Below are positions 35,713 through 44,509 of a stretch of DNA of 64,000 nt, one piece after another; position 1 is the stretch's first letter; every line of letters starts with the position of its first letter. Location of the stretch: positions 4,289,001 through 4,353,000 of the forward strand of contig NZ_CP144906.1 in NCBI RefSeq assembly GCF_036699995.1, in the 5' to 3' direction. This DNA is from Clostridium beijerinckii. Lineage in GTDB: Bacteria; Bacillota; Clostridia; Clostridiales; Clostridiaceae. The notes beneath the pieces are model-generated. The model made no database searches. It saw nothing but the letters and a program-made list of their open reading frames with translations, and had not been told where the DNA came from. The translations under genes were made by a program, and so were the position numbers.

Positions 35713-35754
35713 AAACGTGCTATATTGCTGAATCAAACAATATAGCACGTTTTT
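35713..35754. terminator. Bidirectional terminator between the lipoprotein and KimA-like genes
   Basis: ACGTGCTATATTG and CAATATAGCACGT pair perfectly (13 bp, 10-nt loop) with TTTTTA after it on the plus strand and TTTC on the other. It separates convergent genes. Confidence 0.88.
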
Positions 35755-35778
35755 ATATCCTAAATCTATAATTAATAA

Positions 35779-37641
35779 TTACTTACTTTGCTTTATATCC
35801 TCATCTAGTAAATGATAAGGATAAGTAGATACAATTATGTTATCGTTCTTCAATAAGGTTTCTCTAATAAAGAAACTTGTATGATTATGTAAGACCTCAC
35901 CAAATCTTTCATTAGTAACAAATTGAGGTACAACTACTGTTATCTTCTCATCTTTAGCTGTTGAATTTGCAATCAATTCTATATTCTTTAACAAAGGAGT
36001 AACCACAGCTCTATATGGAGAATATTTTGCGACAAGTAATATATCTGTATCTAACTCACTCCATCTAGATTTTAATTTTTCCATAGCTTCCTTGTCTGGT
36101 GAAATATTAAGAGCAATAACATTATCGCTTACACTTTGAGCATATTGCAACGCACCTATTGTTGCTTTATTTAAGCTAGCAATTGGAACTATCACAATAT
36201 GAGTATATTTCTTTCTTAAATTCACCTTTTTCAGATTTAATTGACTAATACTTAAACCACAAGCCACTTTATCGTAGTGTTTTTTTATTCTTAGCTGAAT
36301 TACAATTATGATTGGAATTAAAATTGCAACTATAAATGCACCTTCGCTAAATTTTTCAATTAAAATTATTATCGTTGTTAATAAAGTAACAACGGAACCA
36401 ATACCGTTGATTATTGCACGTTTTACCCAACCATTACCTTTTTCTTTTCTCCAATGATTCACCATTCCAAATTGCCCTAGAGTAAAAGATATAAATACGC
36501 CTATAGCATATAGTGGAATCAACCTATGAGTGTCTGCCTTAAATATAATAACTAAGATGCAAGCTATACATGATAATGCAACGATTCCAAAAGAAAAACT
36601 AAGTCGTTTACCTCTAATAGTGAATTGTCGTGGTGCAAAACCATCCTTCCCAACTATATACATTAGCATTGGAAATCCTGTATATGCTGTATTGCATGCC
36701 ATAAGTAAAATTACAGCAGTGCTAAATTGAATTATATAGTACATTATGCCATTCCCGAAAATAGCAAATGCTATTTGTGAAACAACTGTAGGACCATTTG
36801 CTATTGGTACAGCTGTATAGAATATAGCAAGTACCGAAGTTCCTCCAAATATGAAAAATATTAAAGCTGCTAATAATATCATAACAGTCTTTGCACTTTT
36901 TTGGCTCGGTTCCTGAAAATTCGGAACGGAATTACTTACTGCCTCTACTCCAGTTAAGGCAGAACATCCTGATGAAAAAGCTCTTAAAATAAGAAATATC
37001 GATACATTTTCTGTAGTATTTGCTGGGATAGAATACATTGGTTCTGGATGAATATTTAATATAAAGTACTTAAACAAACCATAAAGTATCATAAAAGCCA
37101 TGCTAAAAATAAAAATATACGTAGGTATAGCAAAAATTTTTGAAGATTCACTTATACCTCTTAAATTTAAAACAGTCAAAACTATAATTATTATTAAAAC
37201 AAACATGACTTTATATTCTGTCAAATTGCTAAATGCAGAAATAATAGCATCTGCACCTGCACTGGCGCTAACTGCGACAGTAAGTATATAACTAATTATT
37301 AAACCTGCACCAGCTGCTAAGCCAGATTTTTTCCCTATATTTTCATTGGCTACTTTGTAAGCTCCCCCACCTTGAGGATAAGCCCTGATAATCTGAATAT
37401 AAGAAATTGTTAATATTATTAATAATCCTATAATCATAAAAGAGGTCCATGTTAACCACTGATATGCTGCTACACCTAGAACTATTAAAACAAAAAGAAT
37501 CTCTTGAGCAGCATAGGCTACAGATGATATTGCATCACTTGCCATAATTGCTAATCCAAAAGGAATATTATACTTTTCATGGCTTCCTTGTTCATTTGAT
37601 AAAGGTTCTCCTAATAAAACATCTAAAAACTTTGTAAGCAT
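35779..37641 (-). CDS. KimA/YdaO-like APC-superfamily permease
   Basis: A 620-residue protein with about 12 membrane segments (1-440) and a C-terminal cytoplasmic domain of about 150 residues (THIVIVPIASLNKATIGALQYAQ near 485). The start GEPLSNEQ and the TM1 region FGLAIMASDAISSVAYAAQE (27-46) are typical of KimA, the high-affinity potassium importer of Bacillus; YPQGGGAYKVA near 88 is the APC signature. Potassium uptake is likely, but amino-acid permease activity cannot be excluded. No c-di-AMP riboswitch of the ydaO type is seen upstream. Confidence 0.8.
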   Translation of the reverse strand: MLTKFLDVLLGEPLSNEQGSHEKYNIPFGLAIMASDAISSVAYAAQEILFVLIVLGVAAYQWLTWTSFMIIGLLIILTISYIQIIRAYPQGGGAYKVANENIGKKSGLAAGAGLIISYILTVAVSASAGADAIISAFSNLTEYKVMFVLIIIIVLTVLNLRGISESSKIFAIPTYIFIFSMAFMILYGLFKYFILNIHPEPMYSIPANTTENVSIFLILRAFSSGCSALTGVEAVSNSVPNFQEPSQKSAKTVMILLAALIFFIFGGTSVLAIFYTAVPIANGPTVVSQIAFAIFGNGIMYYIIQFSTAVILLMACNTAYTGFPMLMYIVGKDGFAPRQFTIRGKRLSFSFGIVALSCIACILVIIFKADTHRLIPLYAIGVFISFTLGQFGMVNHWRKEKGNGWVKRAIINGIGSVVTLLTTIIILIEKFSEGAFIVAILIPIIIVIQLRIKKHYDKVACGLSISQLNLKKVNLRKKYTHIVIVPIASLNKATIGALQYAQSVSDNVIALNISPDKEAMEKLKSRWSELDTDILLVAKYSPYRAVVTPLLKNIELIANSTAKDEKITVVVPQFVTNERFGEVLHNHTSFFIRETLLKNDNIIVSTYPYHLLDEDIKQSK

Positions 37642-38209
37642 TTATTTTCCCCCTATATTATCATACGAAAAATATTGTATGTAATAATGAAATCAAAAGC
37701 AATATTCTAATTATTGCATATATTGAAGAAAAATGTAGAAATCGCCGCATGAATACGAATACATATATAATTATCACTGATTTCTTCTTTTAATGAATTA
37801 TTTTCAACTTTATTATTACACCACATTTCAATTTAATTTCTACACATTAGCCTTAATTAAGCATTCGACTTACAATAATTGTAAATACAGCTTTATGATT
37901 GCAATATATATTAAGAAATTAAGATTAGTATAATTAAAGTTTTCCTAATTTAACTCAAAATTATTACAAATTTCAAATCTTTGATTTGTATTTTGAAACA
38001 GTGATTCTATAAATACCTCAATTCTACTTCATGAAAACTAATAAATTTAAATATGCAAGTTAATCTTACTAGAATGTACTTCTATAATTTTGTAATTTTA
38101 CGGAATAATTGTTAGTAAAATAATAATGATATTACTTTTAATCTTTTTGCTTTTACTTATTATTTTGATATAATCAAATTGTAAAGCTAATATATAAGAG
38201 GAGGATTTT
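37642..38209. other. 568-bp gene-free AT-rich region
   Basis: Between the divergent KimA-like and HNH genes. No reading frame with a ribosome site and no strong hairpin was found. I looked for the conserved blocks of the ydaO/c-di-AMP riboswitch and did not see them. A TTGATATAAT-like stretch just before 38175 could be the -10 region of the HNH gene. Confidence 0.4.
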
Positions 38210-38506
38210 ATGGCACAAAACCATATATGTGAATTATGCAGTAGAAATGTTTCTAGCATTACTAAACATCACTTAATTCCCTTAGAAAAAGGCGGAGAAA
38301 AATTTAAAACACTCTCTTTATGTTCAACCTGTCATAGACAAATTCATGCTCTTTTTACAAATCGTGAATTAGCAACACACTATCGCAGTCTTGAATCATT
38401 AAAGAAAGATATAAAGATAATTAAATTTCTTAAATTTATTGAGAATATTCCTGGTGATTCTTATTTAGACATAAAAAAATCAAGACATGTCCGAAAAAGT
38501 TGCTAG
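38210..38506 (+). CDS. Small HNH-type zinc-binding protein
   Basis: A 98-residue protein with an HNH-nuclease-like core: CELC (8-11), the TKHHLIPLEKGGE segment (18-30), CSTC-H (38-41) and a later H. Two CxxC pairs would hold a structural zinc, and HH plus the later H match the HNH beta-beta-alpha metal site. DNA cleavage is possible but unproven; many clostridial genomes carry such short single-domain proteins of unknown role. GAGGAGG precedes the ATG. Confidence 0.75.
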   Translation: MAQNHICELCSRNVSSITKHHLIPLEKGGEKFKTLSLCSTCHRQIHALFTNRELATHYRSLESLKKDIKIIKFLKFIENIPGDSYLDIKKSRHVRKSC

Positions 38507-38540
38507 GAGAATATCTAAATATTTTATGTGAAAAAATAAT

Positions 38541-38567
38541 GGCAATAATCTTACTAAGATTATTGCC
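38541..38567 (-). terminator. Terminator after the GNAT gene
   Basis: GGCAATAATCTT pairs perfectly with AAGATTATTGCC (12 bp, 3-nt loop). ATTATTTTTTC follows on the minus strand. It may also stop the plus-strand HNH transcript. Confidence 0.82.
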
Positions 38568-38643
38568 TAAAATTATATAATTTATCAATTCTGAATTTGT
38601 ATAATAATAAGTTATGCTCCCATTATAATAATTTTATTATATA

Positions 38644-39087
38644 TTAATTTATTCTAAAATACATAGGCTGTAATGCTAATCCACTTTTTTCTGATAAAAA
38701 TATGTTGCCCTTACACTGAAATCCTGCCTTTTTATAAAAATTAATTGTATCTAATCTTGCATTTAAATATAAACATCTAAATTCAAATTCTTTAGCTTTA
38801 ATTTTATGTCTTTTTAACATTTCAATGCCAATGCCTTTACCCACATATTTTTCACTAACAACTATATTGGTCATTTTACCATTCATATTATGATTAGTCA
38901 TTCTCGAATATGCAACCACAATGCCCTCATCTAATGCTACCAAATGTATGCTATTATAATCCAATTCATCATAGTCATATTTATGAATTTTATTATAAGG
39001 TTTAAAAAGTATTTTAAACCTTAATTCAGATACTTCTTTAAACTCTTTACTTTCACAATTTATAAATTTATATGTAATATTATTCAT
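38644..39087 (-). CDS. GNAT-family N-acetyltransferase
   Basis: A 147-residue GNAT-fold acetyltransferase (ElaA-like in layout). The acetyl-CoA loop is VSEKYVGKGIGIEMLKR (about 75-91, RxxGxG/A variant with G-K-G-I-G), and LNARLDTINFYKKAGF near 106 is the conserved C-terminal block. The substrate is unknown. It is a single gene with its own terminator. Confidence 0.85.
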   Translation of the reverse strand: MNNITYKFINCESKEFKEVSELRFKILFKPYNKIHKYDYDELDYNSIHLVALDEGIVVAYSRMTNHNMNGKMTNIVVSEKYVGKGIGIEMLKRHKIKAKEFEFRCLYLNARLDTINFYKKAGFQCKGNIFLSEKSGLALQPMYFRIN

Positions 39088-39287
39088 ATTTTTTCCCCAA
39101 CTTCTATATTATTATAATTATATTATACACTATATTCATAATAATTGAATATTTATTCATAATTTTATTTATTATTGTATATTTTATTCAATAACTATAG
39201 CGCTAGGTCCATGTTGCTTTAGAAATACTAATAAATATATTTTTGTATCTTGAACAAATTTTATTATATTAAATTATAAAAATATAA

Positions 39288-39329
39288 AACTACCAACTAA
39301 GCACTTATCTATCAACCTAGTTAGTAGTT
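39288..39329 (-). terminator. Terminator after the 51-residue gene
   Basis: On the minus strand AACTACTAACTAG pairs with CTTAGTTGGTAGTT (a few G-U or bulged positions) and is followed by TTATATTTTTA. It supports the small gene at 39376-39531. Confidence 0.72.
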
Positions 39330-39375
39330 ATAAAACAAACCATACTTTTCTATTAATTTTATGTAAAAACAAAGA

Positions 39376-39531
39376 TTACGATCTATCTTCCCATTTTCTT
39401 TTTGCCTTCATTACGTTTTCTTCGCTTAGTTTTGTTTCCTCCACTATATCTCCCATTCCGCAACCTTTATCAAGCATCTCTTTTGCTTTTTCCATAGCTT
39501 TTTCATGCTCACCTTTTCTTAATTTTTCCAT
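39376..39531 (-). CDS. Small charged helical protein (51 residues)
   Basis: ATG 39531 is preceded by GAGGAGG at about 7 nt and opens 51 codons ending in TAA; a terminator follows. The product is lysine/glutamate-rich and helical, with GEHEKAMEKAKEMLDKG and then GDIVEETKLSEENVMKAK, which resembles the C-terminal tail of Rpn/PD-(D/E)XK transposase-like proteins. It could be a stand-alone small protein of that helical type or a remnant. Function unknown. Confidence 0.6.
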   Translation of the reverse strand: MEKLRKGEHEKAMEKAKEMLDKGCGMGDIVEETKLSEENVMKAKRKWEDRS

Positions 39532-39682
39532 TAAAGTTCCTCCTCTTTTGAATAATACTAACTCTAAATCTAGTATTACCCGTGGACACTTTTTTATTCA
39601 GCTTTTATAATAGCTTATTCATAACTCTTTTCATATATCTAACCTTTATTTTATTTCTTTATTTCCATCTTCTCTGAAAAAT

Positions 39683-40744
39683 TTATATTAATATATAGTT
39701 TAGAATTTCATCCTCATCTATAATTTTTTTAGCAAAAATTCTATTTTCCTCTACATGAATGTACGTATATCTATTAGGTTTTATTGATGGAGCAATATCA
39801 ATAGCTTTTTTATAATCTTTCTTTTTCATTTTTAAAGTTTTTGCATGCTCGAAAAAGTTTGTTTCTTTTAATATCTTCGATATTCTTTCAAATCTATGAT
39901 CTTGTACTTTCGCCATAATATATGTTGCAATTCCAACCTGTATTCCATGAAGCTGAGGCATTTCTAAAAATTTATCTAATGCATGAGATATTAGATGTTC
40001 TGAACCAGAAGCCGGCGAGCTATTACCTGCTATTTCCATAGAAATACCATTCAATATTAATGAATCCACTAATTCCTTCAGGAACAAATCATCCTTAATA
40101 TTTTTAAACTCAGTTCTTATAAAACTATTGACTGCTTTCTTAGAAATCATAGTAGCAAAATCGTCAATGATTATCCTTCCGTTTTCTTCTTCAAATTTCC
40201 AATCATACAACGCGGTGATGTTTGATACTAAATCTCCTATCCCCGAATATATAAATTTTTCTGGTGCACTCTTAATGACATCAATATCTACAATTATTCC
40301 ATAAGGAGTTTTAGCTGGAAGAGACATTCTCCTGCCATTAACTAAAAGAGAAGCACCTGCACTTGAGAAACCATCATTAGAAGTTGAGGTTGGAATACTA
40401 ATAAAAGGTAATTTTCTCAAAAAACTCATATACTTAACAGCATCTATTGCCTTTCCTCCACCAACTCCGATTAGAGCCTCTACGTCATTTGATATTTCAA
40501 ATGCTTTTACACTAATTTTTTCGAAATTTATATCTGATATTGTTTCTATTCTTGAAATACCTATATTAGCTTCTTTTAAAGAATTACGTATGGACTCTCC
40601 AAATAATTCTTCTAGACCCTCGCCAAAGCATATTAAAACATTTTTAAACATGGCTTTCTTAATCAAGTTACCTACATTATTTATATTTCCTTTTCCTACC
40701 TCTAAAATAGAAGGAATGGCTATTCTATGAGTTGACGTCTTCAT
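39683..40744 (-). CDS. sn-Glycerol-1-phosphate dehydrogenase-like protein (AraM/EgsA family)
   Basis: A 353-residue member of the iron-containing alcohol dehydrogenase superfamily, glycerol-1-phosphate dehydrogenase branch. It has the NAD loop GVGGGKAIDAVKY (about 94-106), SIPTSTSNDGFSS (about 116-128), SGIGDLVSN (about 166) and the metal-site histidines in SGSEHLISHALD (about 244) and LHGIQVG (about 262). Bacterial AraM makes glycerol 1-phosphate, a lipid precursor of archaeal type. The gene is solitary here. The GTG at 40753 lies in the ribosome site, so ATG 40744 is chosen. Confidence 0.85.
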   Translation of the reverse strand: MKTSTHRIAIPSILEVGKGNINNVGNLIKKAMFKNVLICFGEGLEELFGESIRNSLKEANIGISRIETISDINFEKISVKAFEISNDVEALIGVGGGKAIDAVKYMSFLRKLPFISIPTSTSNDGFSSAGASLLVNGRRMSLPAKTPYGIIVDIDVIKSAPEKFIYSGIGDLVSNITALYDWKFEEENGRIIIDDFATMISKKAVNSFIRTEFKNIKDDLFLKELVDSLILNGISMEIAGNSSPASGSEHLISHALDKFLEMPQLHGIQVGIATYIMAKVQDHRFERISKILKETNFFEHAKTLKMKKKDYKKAIDIAPSIKPNRYTYIHVEENRIFAKKIIDEDEILNYILI

Positions 40745-40839
40745 GCATTTCACTCCTCAAAAGTATTTTCAATTTATTAAAATATCAATTTTTATGTCTT
40801 AAAATTAGCTTTCCCTAGGTAGAAAATAAAAAACATTTA

Positions 40840-41151
40840 TTATTTTAAATCATTAACTACTTTGTTTATCTTATCCGCCTTATCCAAAGCCTCTGTCCAT
40901 AATTCCTTCGAAGGAATTATTTTTTCTACTGTTGTATATGCTTCTCTTATAATTGGTATATTAATAAGATTTGTACTTTGAATAGACATCAATATAAACC
41001 AACACACACCTATAAGAGCTGCTATTCTTATGATACCTGCTATTGCTTTAATTAATATATAAAGAGCAATAATGGCAACTATTATTAAAACTATAGTATT
41101 TGTTGTTAAATGTATTGGCGTATTTTTTATCAAGCTATTTACTTTATCCAT
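40840..41151 (-). CDS. Small membrane protein of unknown function
   Basis: A 103-residue protein with two adjacent hydrophobic segments (about 19-39 and 42-62) and an acidic/basic C-terminal helix. I recognise no family. It lies 86 bp downstream of a PspC-domain protein on the same strand, so both may belong to an envelope stress unit. GGGAGGAAAC precedes the ATG. Confidence 0.6.
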   Translation of the reverse strand: MDKVNSLIKNTPIHLTTNTIVLIIVAIIALYILIKAIAGIIRIAALIGVCWFILMSIQSTNLINIPIIREAYTTVEKIIPSKELWTEALDKADKINKVVNDLK

Positions 41152-41237
41152 TTGTTTCCTCCCAAGTTAGGTAGTTAATATTATATTAAGGTCGCTCACT
41201 AGTATGCTTTCTTAAATTTAAATTTTTCTTGTGATGA

Positions 41238-41426
41238 TCATAGCGGTCGCTTTGGTATAATCAATGCACAAATTATATATAAGAGTAATCCTGATCCTGC
41301 ACAAATAATCAAAATTGCCCACCCAATTCTGACTAATGTTGAATCAAGTCCAAAGTATTCAGCTATCCCACCGCATACCCCTGCTAACTTTTTATCTGTT
41401 GCTGATAGATAGAGTCTTTTCTCCAT
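41238..41426 (-). CDS. PspC-domain protein
   Basis: A 62-residue PspC-domain membrane protein. KLAGVCGGIAEYFGLDSTLVR (13-33, quoted in part: GVCGGIAEYFGLD) is the domain signature, followed by a transmembrane segment (about 34-57). In enterobacteria PspC senses envelope stress; short clostridial forms are of unknown function. An AGGAGG-type site (TAGGAGGAAATC) precedes the ATG. Probably co-transcribed with the membrane protein downstream. Confidence 0.9.
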   Translation of the reverse strand: MEKRLYLSATDKKLAGVCGGIAEYFGLDSTLVRIGWAILIICAGSGLLLYIICALIIPKRPL

Positions 41427-41686
41427 AATAGATTTCCTCCTAAACTGCTATAACATATCATTTGAACATAGTTCTTTTTCAAAATTATATCACTTTAGAA
41501 TTCTATTTACTATTATTGAGGTATATATTTTTCAGTTCTAATATAAGTTCCTACACAACATTACTAACATATGATACTTATGTATTTAACAATTCCATAT
41601 AGGAATCTGATTATTTTTTCAGCTTTCCACCTCCAAAAGGCATTACTTCCTTGTCTTACATAATATATCTTTAAAATCTATCATAA
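41427..41686. other. Gene-free region upstream of the PspC gene
   Basis: About 260 bp, AT-rich, with no supported reading frame. It should hold the PspC promoter (minus strand). Confidence 0.35.
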
Positions 41687-41733
41687 TAAAGGGAAAGAAC
41701 AATTCACTAACCCATGAACCATTCTTTCCCTTT
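41687..41733 (-). terminator. Second terminator-like hairpin after the dehydratase gene
   Basis: AAAGGGAAAGAA and TTCTTTCCCTTT pair around a 23-nt loop, with ATTATG after it on the minus strand and TTAATAG on the plus strand. It stands in tandem with the hairpin at 41773-41830. Confidence 0.55.
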
Positions 41734-41772
41734 TAATAGTTAATAATAGAAAGTATAAAATAATCACTTAAT

Positions 41773-41830
41773 AGGGGAAGATTTTAATCTATATACTACA
41801 TAATAAGTGGTTTATCTTTCCCCTGTTTTT
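41773..41830 (-). terminator. Terminator after the IlvD/Edd dehydratase gene
   Basis: On the minus strand AGGGGAAAGAT pairs with ATCTTCCCCT across a 33-nt loop. It directly follows the stop codon; the U-run is weak, so it may work together with the next hairpin. Confidence 0.55.
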
Positions 41831-41833
41831 AAT

Positions 41834-43549
41834 CTATTTCATATATCCGCCTTTCATTGGTGATACTGCATGTTCTGAAAAAATCTTTAGAATTCCAGAT
41901 TCGTATTTTGATTTTCGTGGTTTCCAATTCTTTCTACGTTCTTCAAAGACTCTCTCCACTTCTTCTTTACTGCATTTTTTTCCCTTTATACCAACGATCT
42001 GTAACACTCTATTAGGAATACTAATTTCAATCAAATCATCTTCTTCAATTAATGCAATTGGTCCTCCTACTGCAGCCTCTGGTGATACGTGTCCAATTGC
42101 CGGTCCTTTAGAAGCTCCTGAGAATCTACCATCTGTTATTAACGCTATACTAGCAGATAATTCCTCATCCGAAGCAATTGCTTCTGTTGTATAGAACATT
42201 TCTGGCATTCCGCTACCTTTTGGTCCTTCATATCTTATAATAACCGCATCTCCTGGACGAATTATTTTTCTTAAGACTGCATCAATAGCTTCCTCTTCAC
42301 TGTCAAAAGGCTTTGATTTTAATATAGCCTCATGCATTTCTTTAGGAACTGCAGAATGTTTTACTACCGCACCTTCTGGCGCTATATTTCCCTTTAATAT
42401 CGATACAGAACCATTAGTACCAATAGCATCATTAAATGGACGGATAACATCTTCTTTTTTTAGTCCCACTTTTTCAAGATACTCATTACACTTCTCATAA
42501 TATCCATTAGTTTTTAATTCTTCTAAGTTTTCACCTAAAGTCTTACCCGTTACAGTCATAACATCCAAATGAAGCAAGTGCTTTAGCTCTTCCATTATTG
42601 CTGGTACACCACCTGCATAATAGAAATATTGCGCAGGCCATTTTCCAGCAGGACGTATGTTTAGTAAATAATGTGCATCTTTGTGTATTCTATCAAAAGT
42701 CTCTTCATCGATATACAATCCAAATTCATGAGCTATAGCAGGTAAATGCAACAGTGAGTTAGTAGACCCCGATATAGCTGCATGAACTAATATAGCATTT
42801 TCAAAGGATTTAATTGTAACAATATCTTTTGGCCGAAGATTCATTTTAGCTAGTTCAACAGCTTGTCTTCCTGCTTTTAACGCTACTTCTTCTAAATCTT
42901 CACATGTTGCTGGCATCAATGAGCTACCTGGAAGCATTAATCCAAGTGATTCTGCCATAACCTGCATTGTAGCTGCTGTTCCCATGAATGAACAAGCTCC
43001 ACAGGATGGACATGCGTTTTCTTTATAAAAAGTTAATTTTTCTTCTGAAATTTCCCCTCTTTGGCACATTGCACTATAGGCACCTATTTGTTCTAGTGTC
43101 AATAAATCAGGACCTGCTTCCATTACTCCTCCAGTAACCATGATAGATGGTATGTTTAGCCTTCCAATTGACATAAGATGTGATGGAACTGCTTTATCAC
43201 AACTTGAAATAAATACACCTCCATCGAATGGTGTTGCATTAGCATGGATTTCTATTAGAGACGTTAATGTATCTCTAGACGCTAAAGAGTAATTTATTCC
43301 ATCATGCCCTTGTGACATTCCATCACAAATATCCGTTGCAAAATACCTAGCACCTTTCCCACCTGATTGTGTAATTCCCTCAACTGCTTTGTTAGCGAAT
43401 TTCAATAGATGCGCACTTCCTGGATGACTATCTCCAAATGTACTTTCTACTATAATTTGTGGCTTTGATAAATCTTCTGTTGTCCATCCCATTCCTCTTC
43501 GAAGTGGATCCATCTCTGGTGCAATTTTTCTTACTTCTTGACTAATCAT
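41834..43549 (-). CDS. IlvD/Edd-family dehydratase, probably for a sugar acid
   Basis: A 571-residue iron-sulfur dehydratase of the IlvD/Edd family. Cluster-binding cysteines are in SSCDKAVP (about 112-119) and ACPSCGACSFMGTAATM (about 180-196), and LITDGRFSGASKGPAIGH near 477 is the second family signature. Members act on dihydroxy acids (branched-chain synthesis) or on aldonates such as gluconate, xylonate or arabonate. Here no ilv genes adjoin and a private GntR regulator does, so an aldonate dehydratase is more likely. A longer frame starts at 43648, inside the promoter; ATG 43549 with AAGGAGAG is preferred. Confidence 0.85.
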   Translation of the reverse strand: MISQEVRKIAPEMDPLRRGMGWTTEDLSKPQIIVESTFGDSHPGSAHLLKFANKAVEGITQSGGKGARYFATDICDGMSQGHDGINYSLASRDTLTSLIEIHANATPFDGGVFISSCDKAVPSHLMSIGRLNIPSIMVTGGVMEAGPDLLTLEQIGAYSAMCQRGEISEEKLTFYKENACPSCGACSFMGTAATMQVMAESLGLMLPGSSLMPATCEDLEEVALKAGRQAVELAKMNLRPKDIVTIKSFENAILVHAAISGSTNSLLHLPAIAHEFGLYIDEETFDRIHKDAHYLLNIRPAGKWPAQYFYYAGGVPAIMEELKHLLHLDVMTVTGKTLGENLEELKTNGYYEKCNEYLEKVGLKKEDVIRPFNDAIGTNGSVSILKGNIAPEGAVVKHSAVPKEMHEAILKSKPFDSEEEAIDAVLRKIIRPGDAVIIRYEGPKGSGMPEMFYTTEAIASDEELSASIALITDGRFSGASKGPAIGHVSPEAAVGGPIALIEEDDLIEISIPNRVLQIVGIKGKKCSKEEVERVFEERRKNWKPRKSKYESGILKIFSEHAVSPMKGGYMK

Positions 43550-43585
43550 ACTATTTCTCTCCTTAATCTTTATTTGACACCGTTT

Positions 43586-43604
43586 AAATACATCTGATGT
43601 ATTT
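43586..43604. promoter_or_regulatory. GntR operator A (dehydratase promoter)
   Basis: AAATACATCTGATGTATTT is a perfect 9-bp-arm palindrome around one base. It lies directly downstream of the -10 box, across the start of transcription of the dehydratase gene. Confidence 0.78.
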
Positions 43605-43632
43605 ATAATATCACATCTGATGTATTTGTCAA
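43605..43632 (-). promoter_or_regulatory. Promoter of the IlvD/Edd dehydratase gene
   Basis: On the minus strand TTGACA (43627-43632), 16 bp, TATTAT (43605-43610). The spacer is filled by operator B and the start by operator A, so bound repressor would exclude RNA polymerase. Confidence 0.72.
43612..43627. promoter_or_regulatory. GntR operator B (promoter spacer)
   Basis: CACATCTGATGTATTT shares the CATC-T-GATG core with operator A; the centres are 23 bp apart (about two turns). It lies between -35 and -10. Confidence 0.72.
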
Positions 43633-43692
43633 TTTTTTTTGAATTCATTGTTACAATTCTTATTTTTCTATAAAAAACAATATAAAATATGT

Positions 43693-43712
43693 ATATTCAT
43701 CTGATGTATTTA
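43693..43712. promoter_or_regulatory. GntR operator C (upstream)
   Basis: TATTCATCTGATGTATTTAA has the same core, 84 bp (about eight turns) from operator B, allowing DNA looping. The matching copies make one dedicated regulator, the GntR protein at 43781-44509, the obvious candidate. Confidence 0.68.
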
Positions 43713-43727
43713 AAATAACAACAAAAA

Positions 43728-43764
43728 AAATACATCTTCCTCCAAAACAAGAGCAGATGTATTT
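43728..43764 (-). terminator. Terminator of the GntR gene, with operator half-sites as its stem
   Basis: On the minus strand AAATACATCT and AGATGTATTT pair (10 bp, 17-nt loop) and are followed by TTTTTG, 16 bp after the GntR stop codon. The two stem arms have the same sequence as the operator half-sites at A-C, so the stem may double as two spaced half-sites in DNA. Confidence 0.68.
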
Positions 43765-43780
43765 CATCAAGTCAAAACAA

Positions 43781-44509
43781 TTAATAATTTCTTTCCTTGT
43801 CTATAATACTTCCGATATTCCTTCGATTATACACTAAGTGTAAGAGCATCGCATCATGCGCTCCATTAGCATTATGTTCCTTAATTGAATTTAAAATTTC
43901 CCTGTGTGTCTCTATTGTTTCATTACGTAATTTTCTATTTGTAATATCGATAAATATAGTAATAGATCTATTAATTATCGGAATTAAATTAACCACAACC
44001 AAATTCTTACTGCTCTTAGCTATTGCAGTATGAAACTCTATATCTTTCTCTAAATATGGTTCATTTTTCAAGATAAGACTCTCTATTTCGTCACACAAGT
44101 TAGACATTTGCTCAATTTCTTCATCAGTAGCTTTTGTAGCCGCTATAGATGCTATTGATGGCTCTATCATAAATCTTACTTCCAACAAATCAAGCGCTAA
44201 CTTATATTTATCTTTTACAAATGTTAATCCTAGAGGATCATCAGCAATTCCACATTTATCAGAAATAAACGTTCCAGCTCCACGTCTAATTTCTAAAACA
44301 TTTCGTGAAACCAAAGCCTTTATAGCCTCTCTTATTGTGCTCCTTCCAACATTAAGGCTCCTTGCAAGATCATATTCATTAGGTAACTTATCTCCAGATT
44401 TCCAATCATTATCTATAATTAATTGAACAATTCTTTCTGAAGTTTGCTCTCCTAGTGATTTTGTTGAACTATTTGTATCATTAAAACTCAATTCTCTAAT
44501 ATCTGACAT
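43781..44509 (-). CDS. GntR-family (FadR/FCD) regulator of the IlvD/Edd dehydratase
   Basis: A 242-residue regulator. The winged helix (SGDKLPNEYDLARSLNVGRSTIREAIKALVS, described as about 38-68) is followed by the helical FCD domain with the metal-binding pattern near DIEFHTAIAKSS and TIETHREILNSI. It sits immediately upstream of the dehydratase gene and its three palindromes and should repress it until a sugar acid binds. The frame extends to 44575, but GGAGGA lies just before ATG 44509, which is preferred. Confidence 0.86.
   Translation of the reverse strand: MSDIRELSFNDTNSSTKSLGEQTSERIVQLIIDNDWKSGDKLPNEYDLARSLNVGRSTIREAIKALVSRNVLEIRRGAGTFISDKCGIADDPLGLTFVKDKYKLALDLLEVRFMIEPSIASIAATKATDEEIEQMSNLCDEIESLILKNEPYLEKDIEFHTAIAKSSKNLVVVNLIPIINRSITIFIDITNRKLRNETIETHREILNSIKEHNANGAHDAMLLHLVYNRRNIGSIIDKERNY

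Noticed and set aside
37642..38209. c-di-AMP (ydaO-type) riboswitch upstream of the KimA-like gene
   Set aside because: The conserved G-rich and CUGAAACAG-like blocks of that riboswitch are not present on the minus strand.
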